In this document: in pieces, positions 63,883 to 64,000 of the stretch | Position numbering within the stretch: the first letter of the stretch is position 1 | How the letters are laid out: each line of letters starts with the position of its first letter | Source: Methanoregula boonei 6A8 | Lineage (GTDB): Archaea > Halobacteriota > Methanomicrobia > Methanomicrobiales > Methanospirillaceae | Length of the DNA: 64,000 bases | Direction: 5' to 3' | NCBI RefSeq assembly: GCF_000017625.1 | Contig: NC_009712.1 | Location: 1 to 64,000, forward strand | The notes under the pieces: model-generated | What the model was told of the DNA's origin: nothing | What the model saw: only the letters and a program-made list of their open reading frames with translations | Databases searched by the model: none | Translations under genes and position numbers: made by a program

Positions 63883-64000
63883 ATGCTTGTTTCAGAAGCC
63901 ATGACTAAAAACCCCCTGACCTGTACGGTCAACACCCCCCTCCGCGACGCGGTTGCAATCCTGCGAGAACACCATATCGGGGGACTCCCGGTGCTTGACG
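63883..64000 (+). CDS. CBS-domain protein (partial, runs off the end)
   Basis: First 39 codons only, from ATG 63883: VSEAMTKNPLTCTVNTPLRDAVAILREHHIGGLPVLD is the start of a CBS domain, truncated by the window end. Full domain content unknown. Such proteins bind adenine nucleotides as energy sensors; why it follows argC is not clear. Confidence 0.75.
   Translation, partial: MLVSEAMTKNPLTCTVNTPLRDAVAILREHHIGGLPVLD

Overview
This window is a piece of a methanogenic archaeon, most likely of the order Methanomicrobiales (a Methanoregula-like genome). The evidence is an Orc1/Cdc6 initiator, the PolD small subunit, two CofH-type coenzyme F420 enzymes, archaeal riboflavin synthase, a six-subunit Ech-type [NiFe] hydrogenase, an AqpM-like aquaporin, TATA-box promoters with short or absent leaders, and GC-rich coding sequence with frequent ATGA/GTGA overlaps. 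The genus is inference. No rRNA, tRNA, CRISPR array, transposase or prophage gene was recognised.

Layout. 1-345 is an AT-rich, origin-like region with two near-identical ORB-type repeats beside cdc6, so the window probably starts at a replication origin. 1.6-9.1 kb carries housekeeping genes: an Lrp regulator, an aminotransferase, purA, a Trm112-like protein, cbiB, pdxS/pdxT, an Fe-S protein and an aquaporin. 9.1-15.4 kb is a redox/stress cluster: AlkD, an HxlR regulator, a flavin reductase, a ferredoxin-nitroreductase fusion, a doubled carboxymuconolactone decarboxylase-like protein, two iron-sulfur flavoproteins, a nitroreductase, a YHS protein and a fasciclin protein. It is followed by a B12-dependent ribonucleotide reductase and a membrane pyrophosphatase.

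20.5-25.7 kb is the ech operon (echABCDEF), preceded by a perfect 10-bp inverted repeat. It is followed by a foreign-looking islet (25.7-26.98 kb): an AT-rich orphan gene and a G/C-homopolymer degenerate repeat. 27-39.7 kb holds mscL, ppsA, the PolD small subunit, a LysE-type exporter, an unusual signal peptidase, two cofH genes around a DUF1805 gene, a GIY-YIG nuclease with an MBL hydrolase, and a ThiC-family gene. 39.7-46.3 kb is more accessory: an HTH-TPR-like protein, a tandem STAS duplication with an acetyltransferase, DUF1697, an LEA14-like protein and a large repetitive lipoprotein.

46.4-64 kb contains purE, a class V aminotransferase-ribC-ribH-aminotransferase operon, an MFS exporter, a methyltransferase, a Yip1/COG1361/MacB-type ABC operon, trpB2 with an NAD kinase-like gene, an acetate importer with acetyl-CoA synthetase, an ADP-ribosylglycohydrolase, argC and the start of a CBS-domain gene.

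Working together: Ech, PPi hydrolysis by HppA, PEP synthase and acetate uptake plus activation fit an H2/CO2 (or formate) methanogen that assimilates acetate using reduced ferredoxin. ribC/ribH and cofH feed flavin and F420 synthesis; cbiB and the class II reductase reflect B12 dependence. The most interesting unexplained features are several promoter-proximal palindromes or repeats (ech, acs, trpB2, cofH2, ribonucleotide reductase), the duplicated STAS unit, and the Yip1/ABC operon.
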